Origin: Methylotenera sp.
Lineage (GTDB): Bacteria > Pseudomonadota > Gammaproteobacteria > Burkholderiales > Burkholderiaceae_C
Assembly: GCA_021738245.1 (NCBI GenBank)
Contig: JAIPCJ010000015.1
Location: forward strand, 1-44,758
Direction: 5' to 3'
DNA: 44,758 nt
Position 1 is the stretch's first letter. Each line of letters starts with the position of its first letter. Below the pieces are notes generated by a model, which was not told where the DNA came from, made no database searches, and was given only the letters and a program-made list of their open reading frames with translations. Positions 36,555-44,639 of the stretch are shown here, piece after piece. The position numbers and the translations under genes were made by a program.

Positions 36555-37873
36555 GCCAGCACCTGTTCAGCCACCTGCTGGGCGGCGGTGAGGCCCGACA
36601 GCAGGCCGTCTTCATGAAAGCCGTAGCGCGTCCAGGCGCCGGCATACCAGACGCCGCCGGTGCCCTGGATCTCGGGCAGCCGGGCCTGGGCGCGCACCGC
36701 GCCGTCGTCGAATACCGGATGGGCGTAGTCGTAGCGGCCGATGACGGTCGAGGCCTCGGGCTGGCGCAGCGGGTTCAGCGACACGACCACCGGCTGCTCG
36801 AAGGGCAGGGGCTGCAGGCGGTTGAGCAGGTAATGCAGGCAGACCGACGCGCCCTGGCCTTCGTGCTGGCCAGCACTCTCGTAGTTCCATGCCGCCCAGG
36901 CCGCGCGGCGGCGCGGGAGCAGGCGGGCATCGGTGTGCAGCACGGCGACATTGGGTTGGTAGCGTACGGCGCCCAGTAGCTCGCGCTCCAGCGGGTTTGC
37001 ATCAGTGAGCAGGGCCAGGGTCTGGTCGCTGTGGCTGGCGCAGATGACGGCATCGAAGCGCTCCTCGCCGCGGGCTGACGTGAGCACCACGCCGCCGCCG
37101 GGCAGGCGCTGCAGGCGCTGCACGGGCGTGGCCAGGCGCACGTCGTGCAGGGCGGGCAGCATGGCTTCGACGTAATGGCGGGCGCCGCCAGTCACCGTCC
37201 ACCACTGGGGCCGGTCATTGACCTGCAGCAGCCCGTGGTTGTGGCAGAAGCGGATCAGCGTGCGGATGGGGAACTGCAGCATCTGCGAGGTCGGGCACGA
37301 CCAGATGCAGGCGACCATCGGCAGCAGATACCAATCCCGGAAGCCGCGGCCGAAGCGGTGGCGGTCCAGGAAGTCGCCGATGGGCTCGGCCAGGGCGGCC
37401 TCCTCGCCGCTCGCGGCCAGTTCGGTGCACAGGCGGTTAAAGCGCAACAGGTCGGTCAGCATGGCCCAGAAGGCCGGGCGGGCCAGGTTGCGCTTCTGCG
37501 CGAAGACGGTCGCCAGGTTGCTGCCGCTCCATTCCACGTCGTCCGCCGGCACCTGGGCCGAGAAACTCATGTCGCTGCGCGCGGCGCGCACGCCGAGCTG
37601 GTTGAACAGCTGGATCAGCAGCGGATACGTGCGCTCGTTGAACACCAGAAAGCCGGTGTCCACACCGTGCGTGACGCCGCCCAGCGTCACGTCCACGGTG
37701 TGGGTGTGGCCGCCCACGTAGGGGCCGGCTTCGAACAGTGTGACGTGGGCCCGGTCGCTCAGGCTCCAGGCGGCGGACAACCCCGCGATGCCGCCGCCGA
37801 TGACGGCGATGCGCTTGCCGGTTTCGCTGCCAGGCCCGCGCGGGTGGCCGCGCCGGCGCAGGAAGTCGAGCAC
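36551..37873 (-). CDS. FAD-dependent oxidoreductase (amine oxidase / phytoene-desaturase-like)
   Basis: A flavoprotein of about 440 residues. The dinucleotide-binding motif is KRIAVIGGGIAGLSAAW, followed by GGHTHTVD and VDTGFLVFNERTYP. The C-terminal flavin segment ends in WYAGAWTRYGFHEDGLLSGL. I placed the start at the GTG at 37873, 17 codons before the FAD motif, as it gives the usual family length. The frame stays open to an ATG at 38182, but the intervening 310 nt have many A/T third positions and low-complexity Ser/Pro/Arg sequence unlike this genome's genes. First gene of the operon; substrate is probably an acyl chain (inference from neighbours). Confidence 0.88.
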   Translation of the reverse strand: MLDFLRRRGHPRGPGSETGKRIAVIGGGIAGLSAAWSLSDRAHVTLFEAGPYVGGHTHTVDVTLGGVTHGVDTGFLVFNERTYPLLIQLFNQLGVRAARSDMSFSAQVPADDVEWSGSNLATVFAQKRNLARPAFWAMLTDLLRFNRLCTELAASGEEAALAEPIGDFLDRHRFGRGFRDWYLLPMVACIWSCPTSQMLQFPIRTLIRFCHNHGLLQVNDRPQWWTVTGGARHYVEAMLPALHDVRLATPVQRLQRLPGGGVVLTSARGEERFDAVICASHSDQTLALLTDANPLERELLGAVRYQPNVAVLHTDARLLPRRRAAWAAWNYESAGQHEGQGASVCLHYLLNRLQPLPFEQPVVVSLNPLRQPEASTVIGRYDYAHPVFDDGAVRAQARLPEIQGTGGVWYAGAWTRYGFHEDGLLSGLTAAQQVAEQVLA

Positions 37874-38280
37874 CGGGGCTGCGTGAGCACCAGCCGGGCC
37901 GCCGGTGAAGGTCGGGCCCGCGTCATCGACACGGGCCCGGGTTGTAAAAGGGGCCGCGGAACGCCTCGGAGCCAACGAGGGAGGGAGGGAGGAGGAGGAG
38001 AACGGCTCCGGGCTGGCTGCTCTGGATTCAGAGAGGTTGCGCGACCCAAATTCGGCGTTGAACGGGGCAGGGCAGGGCGACGGCGCCCCCGGGTTTCCAC
38101 CCGGTGTGTAGCGTGAGAGTCGCTCCGAAACATGAAGTTCTCGGGCGCTGTACCCAGTTCGGGCGACGATTGTTGTCGTCATGGTCGGGTGTCCTGCGCT
38201 GTCTTCGATGTTCCGGAACTGGTTTGAAAACAGTGCGCCGGGCGCCTGTACCAGGGGGACAATCGAGTGATGTTGTTGAT
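37874..38280 (-). other. Long probable untranslated leader of the lipid-modification operon
   Basis: About 400 nt between the promoter region and the likely start of the FAD oxidoreductase gene. On the transcribed strand it holds a hairpin CCGGGT-GGAA-ACCCGG (38103-38088), a palindrome GTTCCGGAAC (38210-38219) and a pyrimidine tract around 37998-37976 made of CTCC repeats. Third-position composition does not support coding. It might alternatively encode an N-terminal extension from ATG 38182. Confidence 0.45.
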
Positions 38281-38282
38281 GA

Positions 38283-38297
38283 TTTGTCCTGGGCAAA
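38283..38297. promoter_or_regulatory. Putative LitR operator O1
   Basis: TTTGTCCTGGGCAAA, a 7-bp inverted repeat around one central base with one mismatched pair; flanking A and T extend the symmetry. It lies 63 bp (centre to centre) from O2, on the far side of the AT-rich promoter core. Binding by the adjacent MerR-type regulator is inferred. Confidence 0.6.
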
Positions 38298-38312
38298 TTT
38301 CGTTTGCCGGCC

Positions 38313-38319
38313 TATATTA
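38313..38319. promoter_or_regulatory. Shared AT-rich promoter core between O1 and O2
   Basis: TATATTA lies within a few bases of the midpoint between the two palindromes. TATATT fits a -10 box for litR (plus strand) and TAATAT one for the lipid operon (minus strand). The -35 boxes would overlap or border the palindromes, as expected for a repressor-blocked promoter. Confidence 0.45.
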
Positions 38320-38345
38320 CGCCAGTGGGCGCGTCTTGTCTCACT

Positions 38346-38360
38346 TTTGTCCAGGACAAA
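38346..38360. promoter_or_regulatory. Putative LitR operator O2
   Basis: TTTGTCCAGGACAAA is a perfect 7-bp inverted repeat around one base, 50 bp upstream of the litR start. It matches O1 at 13 of 15 positions. Confidence 0.65.
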
Positions 38361-38409
38361 TCTTGAAACCTTCCACTGCACCGCGGCCGCTGCCGGCGGC
38401 CTGCCAGCC

Positions 38410-39384
38410 ATGAGCGGCGCTGACACTTACGCGCCCAGCGAGGGAACGGATGCACCCCCGCCTGTGGGGGCGATCGGCATTGCGGCAGTCGAGCGCGAAA
38501 CCGGTATCAACAAGGAGACACTGCGTGTGTGGGAGCGCCGCTATGGCTTCCCTGCACCCTGGCGCGATGCGACCGGCGAGCGGCTGTACCCGCCTGAGCA
38601 GGTGCACAAGCTGCGCCTGGTGCGCCGGCTGATGGACGCCGGCCACCGCCCGGGCCGGGTGGTGGGGGCGCCGCTGGACGAACTGGCCACGTTGCTGCAG
38701 CCGGCGCCCAACCCGCTGCTCAACCCGGACGGTCCGGCGGAGGCACCCGAGATTGCCGCCTGCACCGACGCCCTCAAGCAGCACGACATCGACGGCCTGC
38801 GCCGGCTGATGTCGCAGGCGGTGTTGCGCCGCGGCCTGGCCGGGGCGGTCACCGAAGTGTTTGCGCCCATGACCACCCGCGTCGGTGAGCTGTGGATGGC
38901 GGGCGACCTGCAGGTCTTTCAGGAGCACATCTACAGCGAGTCGCTGCAACTCGTGCTGCGCCAGGCCATCCAGGCGCTGCCGGCCCCGGTCGCCGGTGGC
39001 CCCCGTGTGCTGCTGACCACGCTACCCGGCGAAACCCATGTGCTGGGCCTGCTGATGGCCGAGGCGCTGCTGACGCTGGAGGGCGCCGCCTGCCTGTCGC
39101 TGGGCGCGCAGACGCCGCTGGGCCAGTTGGTGGCGGCGGCGGAGGTGCACCGGTCGCATGTGGTGGCGCTGAGCTTCAGCATCCAGTTGGCCAATCGCGC
39201 CGTACATGACGGGCTGACCGACCTGCGCGCACTGTTGCCGCCCACCGTCGAGATCTGGGCGGGCGGCGCCAGCCGCGCGCTGCGACAGACCTCCGCGATC
39301 GAGGGGGTTCGTTGCCTGACCGGGTTGGGCGACATCACCGCCGAAGTGACACGGCTCCGCGAACTTTTAGAATCCGGCCTCTAA
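38410..39384 (+). CDS. litR: LitR/CarH-type MerR regulator with B12-binding domain
   Basis: A 324-residue light-sensing type repressor. The MerR winged helix covers about 20-85 (IGIAAVERETGINKETLRVWERRYGFP). The helical cap domain carries W162 and E172-H173, which is the W-x9-EH motif of adenosylcobalamin photoreceptors. The Rossmann B12 domain has E208-x-H210-x2-G213, where H210 is the expected cobalt ligand. In the family, dark AdoCbl-bound tetramers bind DNA and light breaks them. The ATG at 38410 was chosen because it precedes the HTH by the usual short tail. It is divergent from the lipid operon and followed after 13 nt by the desaturase-like gene. Confidence 0.93.
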   Translation: MSGADTYAPSEGTDAPPPVGAIGIAAVERETGINKETLRVWERRYGFPAPWRDATGERLYPPEQVHKLRLVRRLMDAGHRPGRVVGAPLDELATLLQPAPNPLLNPDGPAEAPEIAACTDALKQHDIDGLRRLMSQAVLRRGLAGAVTEVFAPMTTRVGELWMAGDLQVFQEHIYSESLQLVLRQAIQALPAPVAGGPRVLLTTLPGETHVLGLLMAEALLTLEGAACLSLGAQTPLGQLVAAAEVHRSHVVALSFSIQLANRAVHDGLTDLRALLPPTVEIWAGGASRALRQTSAIEGVRCLTGLGDITAEVTRLRELLESGL

Positions 39385-39397
39385 ACGAGGACCCGCC

Positions 39398-40261
39398 ATG
39401 CTTTACCCCGAACTGTTCAAGCAACTCGAAGCCGTGCGCTGGAACATGGACAGCGACATTCCCTGGGACAAGTTCGACGCCAGTCTGCTGTCTGACGAAC
39501 AGGCGCAGACCATCAAGATGAACGCCATCACCGAGTGGTCGGCGCTGCCGGCCACCGAAATGTTCCTGCGCGACAACCGCGAGGACAGCGACTTCTCCGC
39601 GTTCATGAGCGTCTGGTTCTTCGAGGAGCAAAAGCACAGCCTGGTGCTGATGGAATACCTCAAGCGCTTCCGCCCCGACCTCGTGCCCACCGAAGAAGAG
39701 CTGCACGAAGTGCGCTTCGACTTCGACCCCGCGCCGGCGCTGGAGACGCTGATGCTGCACTTCTGCGGCGAGATCCGCCTCAACCACTGGTACCGCCGCG
39801 CGGCCGAGTGGCACACCGAGCCGGTCATCAAGGCCATCTACGAGACGCTCTCGCGCGACGAAGCCCGCCACGGCGGCGCCTATCTGCGCTACATGAAGCG
39901 CGCCATGGCCAAGTTCGGCGACGAAGCCCGCGCCGCCTTCGCCAAGGTCGGCGTGCTGATGGCCTCGGCCCGCCGCACCGCCCAGGCCCTGCACCCCACC
40001 AACTTGCACGTCAACGCCAAGCTCTTCCCGCGGGACACCATCCAGAGCCGCCTGCCCGACCCCGAGTGGCTGGAACGCTGGCTCGACACCCAGATCCAGT
40101 TCGACTCGGTGTGGGAGAACAAGGTCGTCGAGCGCATCCTGCACAACATGAGCCTGCTGATGGACCGCAGCTTCGCCACCGTGCAGGAGCTCAACCGCTT
40201 CCGCAAGGAGATGGCCGCGCGCCTCACGCCGCCCGCCGGCAGTGGCCTGGCGCCCGCCTGA
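39398..40261 (+). CDS. Ferritin-like diiron acyl desaturase-type protein
   Basis: A 287-residue helical protein with the diiron ligand pattern of acyl-ACP desaturases: E46, then E77 and H80 in FFEEQKH, E125 in GEIRLNH, then E155 and H158 in SRDEARH. Both Glu-x2-His pairs are intact, so oxygen-dependent chemistry on an acyl chain is plausible. No membrane helices or signal peptide. It starts 13 nt after litR with CGAGGA upstream of ATG 39398, so it is probably co-transcribed with the photoreceptor gene. A strong terminator follows. It may act with the divergent lipid operon; the reaction is not known. Confidence 0.82.
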   Translation: MLYPELFKQLEAVRWNMDSDIPWDKFDASLLSDEQAQTIKMNAITEWSALPATEMFLRDNREDSDFSAFMSVWFFEEQKHSLVLMEYLKRFRPDLVPTEEELHEVRFDFDPAPALETLMLHFCGEIRLNHWYRRAAEWHTEPVIKAIYETLSRDEARHGGAYLRYMKRAMAKFGDEARAAFAKVGVLMASARRTAQALHPTNLHVNAKLFPRDTIQSRLPDPEWLERWLDTQIQFDSVWENKVVERILHNMSLLMDRSFATVQELNRFRKEMAARLTPPAGSGLAPA

Positions 40262-40284
40262 GCCCGCCCCCCATCGCCAACGCA

Positions 40285-40313
40285 AAAGAGGCCCCGCGGG
40301 GCCTCTTTGTTTT
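40285..40313. terminator. Bidirectional Rho-independent terminator
   Basis: A perfect 11-bp stem (40285-40295 with 40298-40308) with a 2-nt centre, then GTTTT on the plus strand. The A-rich left side gives a T run on the minus strand, so it can stop both the desaturase transcript and the ABC operon. Confidence 0.85.
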
Positions 40314-40339
40314 GGGGCTGCAGCCGCCTTTGGCCGCCT

Positions 40340-41206
40340 TCAGCCGCCCCGGGCCCGCTTCATCACCACCAGCGCAAAGCCGGCAGCGGCGAGGGCGGCC
40401 CAGCCCAGGAACTGCAGCGACACCAGTTCCAGCAGTGCCTCCCCGAAGTCCTTGGCCACCCAGGCCCAGAGGTTCACGTCCGACATCAGCGCCTCCTGCA
40501 GCCCGGGCGGGTTGTGCACCATGGCCGTGTTGACTTGCAGGTTCCAGGCCTGCAGCGCATCGACCGGCCAGCTGATGCCGTAGATCTTGTCGAGCACCAG
40601 CACCGCAATCAGCGAGCCCACCAGCACCAGCGGCACGCCCAGGCGCTTGAGCCAGGCGGAGGCCGCCATCAGCACGAAGATCAGCGGCGACAGCCACAGC
40701 AGCATCGGCACCGTGCCGGCAAATGCGCGCACCAAGAGCGGCGCCGCGGCCGACATCACCTCCGACCAGTTCACCGCCGTGATTGCGCCGAAGCCGTCCT
40801 GCTTGGCGACCACCGACATCGCGATCGGCACCCCGAACAGCATGCCGATCACCGCGCCGCCCAAGGGCACCAGCCAGGCATGCGCCAGCACCGTGGCCGC
40901 CACGCTTTCGCTCGGCCGACCGGGCAGCGACAGCCAGAACTCGATGGAGCGGTCCTGCGTGTCACGCCGGGCCAGGCCCGGCAACTGGAACAGCGCCACC
41001 AGCAGGCAGATGCCATAGATGGCCACCGTCGAGATCATCACGATGATCAGCGCGACCAGCTCGCGGTGCTTGTCCGGCAGTCCCTGCACGCTGCCGATGG
41101 GCAGCATGGCCAGGAAGAGCAGCGGCGGGGCGAGGGCGGCAATCAGCCAGCCGCGCTTGTGCTGCATCCATTCGCGCAGCAGCAGGGTGGGGAGATGGGT
41201 TTGCAT
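40340..41206 (-). CDS. ABC transporter permease
   Basis: A 288-residue inner-membrane permease with about six hydrophobic segments (near 22-40, 50-75, 105-130, 160-180, 190-208 and 262-282) and a large central loop. It resembles ABC-2 type permeases found beside YtrA-like regulators. It is the third gene of a regulator-ATPase-permease operon, 10 nt after the ATPase gene. The cargo is unknown; such modules in other bacteria respond to cell-envelope stress or peptide antibiotics. Confidence 0.88.
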   Translation of the reverse strand: MQTHLPTLLLREWMQHKRGWLIAALAPPLLFLAMLPIGSVQGLPDKHRELVALIIVMISTVAIYGICLLVALFQLPGLARRDTQDRSIEFWLSLPGRPSESVAATVLAHAWLVPLGGAVIGMLFGVPIAMSVVAKQDGFGAITAVNWSEVMSAAAPLLVRAFAGTVPMLLWLSPLIFVLMAASAWLKRLGVPLVLVGSLIAVLVLDKIYGISWPVDALQAWNLQVNTAMVHNPPGLQEALMSDVNLWAWVAKDFGEALLELVSLQFLGWAALAAAGFALVVMKRARGG

Positions 41207-41216
41207 GGCAGGTCCT

Positions 41217-42086
41217 TCAGGCTTGCTTGCTGTTGAGCGCCGGGTTGCGGGTCAGCGCCATGAAGAGGTCGACGAGGCTCGGGCGCACGCGCTGGCCGAG
41301 GCTGGCCACATGCTCTGGCGGTGCACCGTCGAACAGCGAGGTCGTGCGGCCCTGCTCGCGGTAGCGCAGCAGCGGGTGGGCGGCGGCCATCGCATCCGCC
41401 GCGGCCGGGTCGTGGTTCAGGGCCACGAAGCGGCGGTCGATGTCCTCCAGGCTGATGGCCAGGGCCACGCGGCCCTCGTCCAGCATGATCACGTCGGACA
41501 GCAGCGCCTCCACTTCCTCCACCTGGTGGGTGGAGATCAGCACGCTGCGCTCGCCGTCGCACCATTCGTCGATCAGCATCTCGTAGAAGCTCTTGCGCGA
41601 TACCACATCCAGGCCGAGCGTGGGCTCGTCCAGGATCATCAGCTTCGCGTCGATGGCGGCGATGAGTGCCAGGTGCGTTTGCGCCACCATGCCCTTGGAC
41701 AGGCTCTTGATCTTGTCGCTCTCGCTCACGCTGGTGCGCTTGAGCAGCGCCCGCGCCCGCTCGGCCGAGAACTTGGGCTGCAGCCGGCTCATCAGTGTGA
41801 TCAGCTCGCTCACCCGCGCCCAGCGCGGCAGCACCGCCACGTCGGGGATGTAGCTCAGCTGCTCCAGCAGCTTCTGCCGGTCGCCGGCCGGGTTCAGCCC
41901 CAGCACCGTCATCTCGCCCTGCACCGGCAGCAGGCCCACCAGCGCCTTCATCAGCGAGGTCTTGCCCGCACCGTTGTGGCCCAGCAGCCCCACCACGCGA
42001 CCCTGTGGCACGGTGATGGACACCTCATTGAGCCCCGTCTTCCTGCCGTAGCGCAGCGGCGCGTTCTTGACTTCGATCAGGTTCAT
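41217..42086 (-). CDS. ABC transporter ATP-binding protein
   Basis: A 289-residue ATPase. Walker A is GHNGAGKTS (about residues 35-43), the signature-region is LSKGMVAQ, Walker B is LMILDEPTLGLD and the H-loop is STHQ. The signature replaces the canonical LSGGQ with LSKGM, as in several export-type ATPases. About 70 residues follow the core. Its start overlaps the GntR stop by ATGA, so expression follows that regulator. Confidence 0.95.
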   Translation of the reverse strand: MNLIEVKNAPLRYGRKTGLNEVSITVPQGRVVGLLGHNGAGKTSLMKALVGLLPVQGEMTVLGLNPAGDRQKLLEQLSYIPDVAVLPRWARVSELITLMSRLQPKFSAERARALLKRTSVSESDKIKSLSKGMVAQTHLALIAAIDAKLMILDEPTLGLDVVSRKSFYEMLIDEWCDGERSVLISTHQVEEVEALLSDVIMLDEGRVALAISLEDIDRRFVALNHDPAAADAMAAAHPLLRYREQGRTTSLFDGAPPEHVASLGQRVRPSLVDLFMALTRNPALNSKQA

Positions 42087-42436
42087 GTGGCCTCCCAGTT
42101 CAGATCTTTTGCGCTCAGCCCCAGCCGCTTGAGCTTGGCTCGCAGCGCCGGCCAGTCCTTCTGCAGGAACTGCTCGCGCTCCTGGCGCAGCAGCCGCTCG
42201 CGGGCGCCCACCGTCACATACATGCCCAGGCCGCGGCGCGACTCGATCAGCCCATGATCGCTGAGCGCCTGCAAGGCCCGCGTGACGGTCAACGGGTTGA
42301 TGACGTACTGGCTCGCAAGCGAGCGCACCGAAGGCAAGGCCTCGCCTTCCGGGGGGCTGCCGTCGAGCAGCTGCACGGCCAGTCGGTCGGCCAGCTGCTG
42401 GTAGATCGGCGCCTGGTCAGTCCAGGTGGGAGTCAT
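42083..42436 (-). CDS. GntR-family regulator, YtrA subfamily
   Basis: A 117-residue short regulator: a winged helix (about 10-75) with the GntR pattern PIYQQLADRLAVQLLDGSPPEGEALPSVRSLA and LTVTRALQALSDHGLIESRRG, then a short C-terminal helical dimerisation tail. The lack of a large effector domain is typical of YtrA, which represses its own ABC operon. The first gene of this operon, with a candidate operator just upstream. Confidence 0.92.
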   Translation of the reverse strand: MTPTWTDQAPIYQQLADRLAVQLLDGSPPEGEALPSVRSLASQYVINPLTVTRALQALSDHGLIESRRGLGMYVTVGARERLLRQEREQFLQKDWPALRAKLKRLGLSAKDLNWEAT

Positions 42437-42450
42437 GGGCGCTCCGGGGT

Positions 42451-42470
42451 GTGTTGCTGATGTAGCACAC
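42451..42470 (-). promoter_or_regulatory. Candidate operator of the YtrA-type operon
   Basis: An imperfect inverted repeat, GTGTGCTACATCAGCAACAC on the minus strand, 14 nt upstream of the regulator's ATG. TATGGT just ahead of it fits a -10 box, so a bound repressor would cover the transcription start. Confidence 0.4.
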
Positions 42471-42789
42471 CATATCTCCCGGGCTCGGAGGGGCCTAGCG
42501 GGGAGCGACAGACTGCAGAATTTGCGGGATGGGCGGGATTGTTTGTCGGTTCTCGCTGCTTAAACCGGTGTCGGTTTGCGCAGAACTTGGAACTGTTTGC
42601 GCTCAACTTGGAACTTTTGACCCGATGGGTGTCGTGCCAGCGGTACCTCCAAGTCGTTGATCGAAAAGGATCTTTGGCTCTTGTGCTAGGCGCCAGTGTG
42701 GATCTGAGGTGCTTGGCTGGGGCTGAGTGAAGGCTGAACTCTTTACGCACCCACCGGCTCGTCGGAACCGGGTCTGCCAGACGGGTCAA
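42471..42789. other. Gene-free region with a tandem 21-bp repeat
   Basis: About 320 nt between the YtrA operon and vsr. It holds two tandem 21-bp units (42574-42594 and 42595-42615), each running GTTTGCGC to ACTTGGAACT and differing at three positions. Base composition is less GC-rich than in the core genes. It may be the scar or end of a mobile element. I see no RNA gene and no convincing coding frame. Confidence 0.6.
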
Positions 42790-43212
42790 TTACGTTTGAA
42801 CGGGCCGCGCCAGTACCGCCCACGCCAGTTGATCTAGCGCTAGCTCATCCTTCGTCTGGCATTCCCATATCGTAAAAACATGCCATCCCGACGTACGCAA
42901 TCGCTCGGCGACCAGAGCGTCTCGAGCCTTGTTTGCAGCGAACTTCGCCTGCCAGAACTCTGCACGGGTGCGGGGAGTAGTCGCAAAGCTGCAGCCAGGG
43001 TGTTGATGCCAGAAACAGCCGTGCACGAAGATCGCGACCTTCCGGCTCGGGAGAGTGAGGTCCGGCTTGCCGGGTTGTCTTCGGTCATGCAGCCGGTACC
43101 GCAGACCTACAGCGTGCAGGTAGCGGCGCACCTGCATTTCGGGTTTGGTATCGCGTCCAAGGATGGAGCTCATCATCCTGGAGCGCGTAGCTGGCGTGAC
43201 CGTATCGACCAC
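42790..43212 (-). CDS. vsr: Very short patch repair endonuclease Vsr
   Basis: A 140-residue endonuclease that nicks T:G mismatches left by deamination of 5-methylcytosine. Motifs are TRSRMMSSILGRDTKPE at the N-terminus, the catalytic D51 in KPDLTL, and FVHGCFWHQHPGC with zinc and active-site histidines. Length matches E. coli Vsr (156). The start is a GTG at 43212 preceded by AAAGGAATAGG. It is divergent from the cytosine methyltransferase gene it would serve. Codon use is less GC-biased than in the core genes, which fits acquisition. Confidence 0.94.
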   Translation of the reverse strand: MVDTVTPATRSRMMSSILGRDTKPEMQVRRYLHAVGLRYRLHDRRQPGKPDLTLPSRKVAIFVHGCFWHQHPGCSFATTPRTRAEFWQAKFAANKARDALVAERLRTSGWHVFTIWECQTKDELALDQLAWAVLARPVQT

Positions 43213-43314
43213 TACCTATTCCTTTCGTCGAGCCGCCCGGTGCTGGATGTTCAGCCTGGTAGCATTCCATGGACGAGCGCCACTCTCGCCGATCGCGCCC
43301 TAGAACGACAATAG

Positions 43315-44625
43315 ATGACCATTCCTGTAATTGACCTTTTCGCTGGCCCAGGTGGCTTGGGCGAGGGGTTCTCCCGTTCCCGCGCTGCCGACTTCAGGAT
43401 TGCCATCTCCATCGAGAAGGATGGGATGGCACACGAGACTTTGCGACTGCGCGCGGCTCATCGCGCGTTGCAACGAAATCCTAAGGTGACGAAAGATGTT
43501 TGGCAGCTATGGGACCGGCTGGTTGAGGAGAACCCTTGGAACGTCCTCTTCAGCTCGCTGCTCATCTGCGATTGTCCGTTGATCGTCGAGGCCTGCCGGC
43601 ATGCCGAGTTGGAGGCACATCAGTTGGAGCTCGGGCCTGACAACAGGGCGGAGGTTTCGAAGGAGATCCGAAAGCGCTTGGAGCCGTACTGCCAGGACGG
43701 GGCATTGCCCACCAACGCCGTGCTCATCGGCGGGCCGCCATGTCAGGCGTATTCGGTCGTGGGACGCTCTCGCAACAAGGGCACAAAGCTGTATGTTGCC
43801 GAAGAGGATCACCGGCACTTTCTGTACGAGGAGTATCTCCACGTCATCGCTGAATTCCGTCCAGCGGTCTTTGTGATGGAGAACGTAAAGGGAATTCTCT
43901 CGTCGCGTGTCGGCGACGGACGCATCTTCGAGCGCATCATGGCGGATCTAAGGAGGCCTGGGATGGCTGAAGGTTCCAGCGATGCTGCGGAATACGTATT
44001 GATGCCGTTGGCCGCCCAGGCATCAGCTGACCCCGACGCCTCTCCGGCGCCAGCGGATTTCATTTTGAAGGCCGAGGAATTCGGCGTTCCCCAAGCGCGG
44101 CATAGGGTCATCATTGTCGGCATCCGAACAGACGTCCACGCCAAGCTCGTCCGGTTTGCGGGGCTCCGTTGTTCTGTCCCCCCTACCGTCTCCAAGGTGC
44201 TGGGTGACTTGCCCGCTCTCAGTCCGCAAATATCCAGCAGGGGCAAGGGAACTACGTGGCTTGATGCGCTGTCGCTGCCCATCTTCGACAAGGCGGTTCG
44301 CGAGCTGATGCTGCAGAACTCGGAGGTCAGCCGCAAGATAGCTGCAGAAATGACCAAGTGCCGCGCCGAGCTATTGGGCAGGCAAAGCGAGCCGGGGCCA
44401 GGTAGCGAGCGGACGCGGCTGCCCCAAAGCAAGCGTCGCAAGAAACTGCGGGCGATGGCCAGCTGGTACAGGGATCGCGACACCACGTTGCTCACGAACC
44501 ATGAAAGCCGAGCCCACATGCCAAGCGATCTGGTGCGCTATCTCTTCGTTTCCGTGTTCGGCAAGGTCACCGAAGAAAGCCCGCGACTGATCGATTTTCC
44601 GAAGTGCCTTCTCCCGGCTTGTTGA
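43315..44625 (+). pseudogene. DNA cytosine-5 methyltransferase, C-terminally truncated
   Basis: A 436-residue frame. Motif I is DLFAGPGGLGEGF (residues 7-19); motif IV with the catalytic Cys143 is GGPPCQAYS; motif VI is VMENVKG (E189); motif VIII is VPQARHRVIIVG. The frame then passes NHESRAHM and stops at LLPAC. Motif IX (R-x-LT-x-RE), the rest of the target-recognition region and motif X (GN-x-VPP), required in this family, are missing. An IS3-type end begins 14 nt after the stop. I infer inactivation by insertion and end decay. Residual DNA binding without methylation is possible. The neighbour vsr fits an original methyltransferase/repair pair. Confidence 0.85.
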
Positions 44626-44639
44626 TTCCCGCGCAATCC

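Noticed and set aside
37874..38409. A cobalamin riboswitch in the gap between the FAD oxidoreductase and litR
   Set aside because: No recognisable B12-box or multi-stem arrangement; the only clear signals are the palindromes and small hairpins.
42433..42789. A 118-codon minus-strand frame between the YtrA operon and vsr
   Set aside because: Low-complexity Ser/Pro/Arg translation that runs through the tandem repeat and the candidate operator; no family pattern or start signal.
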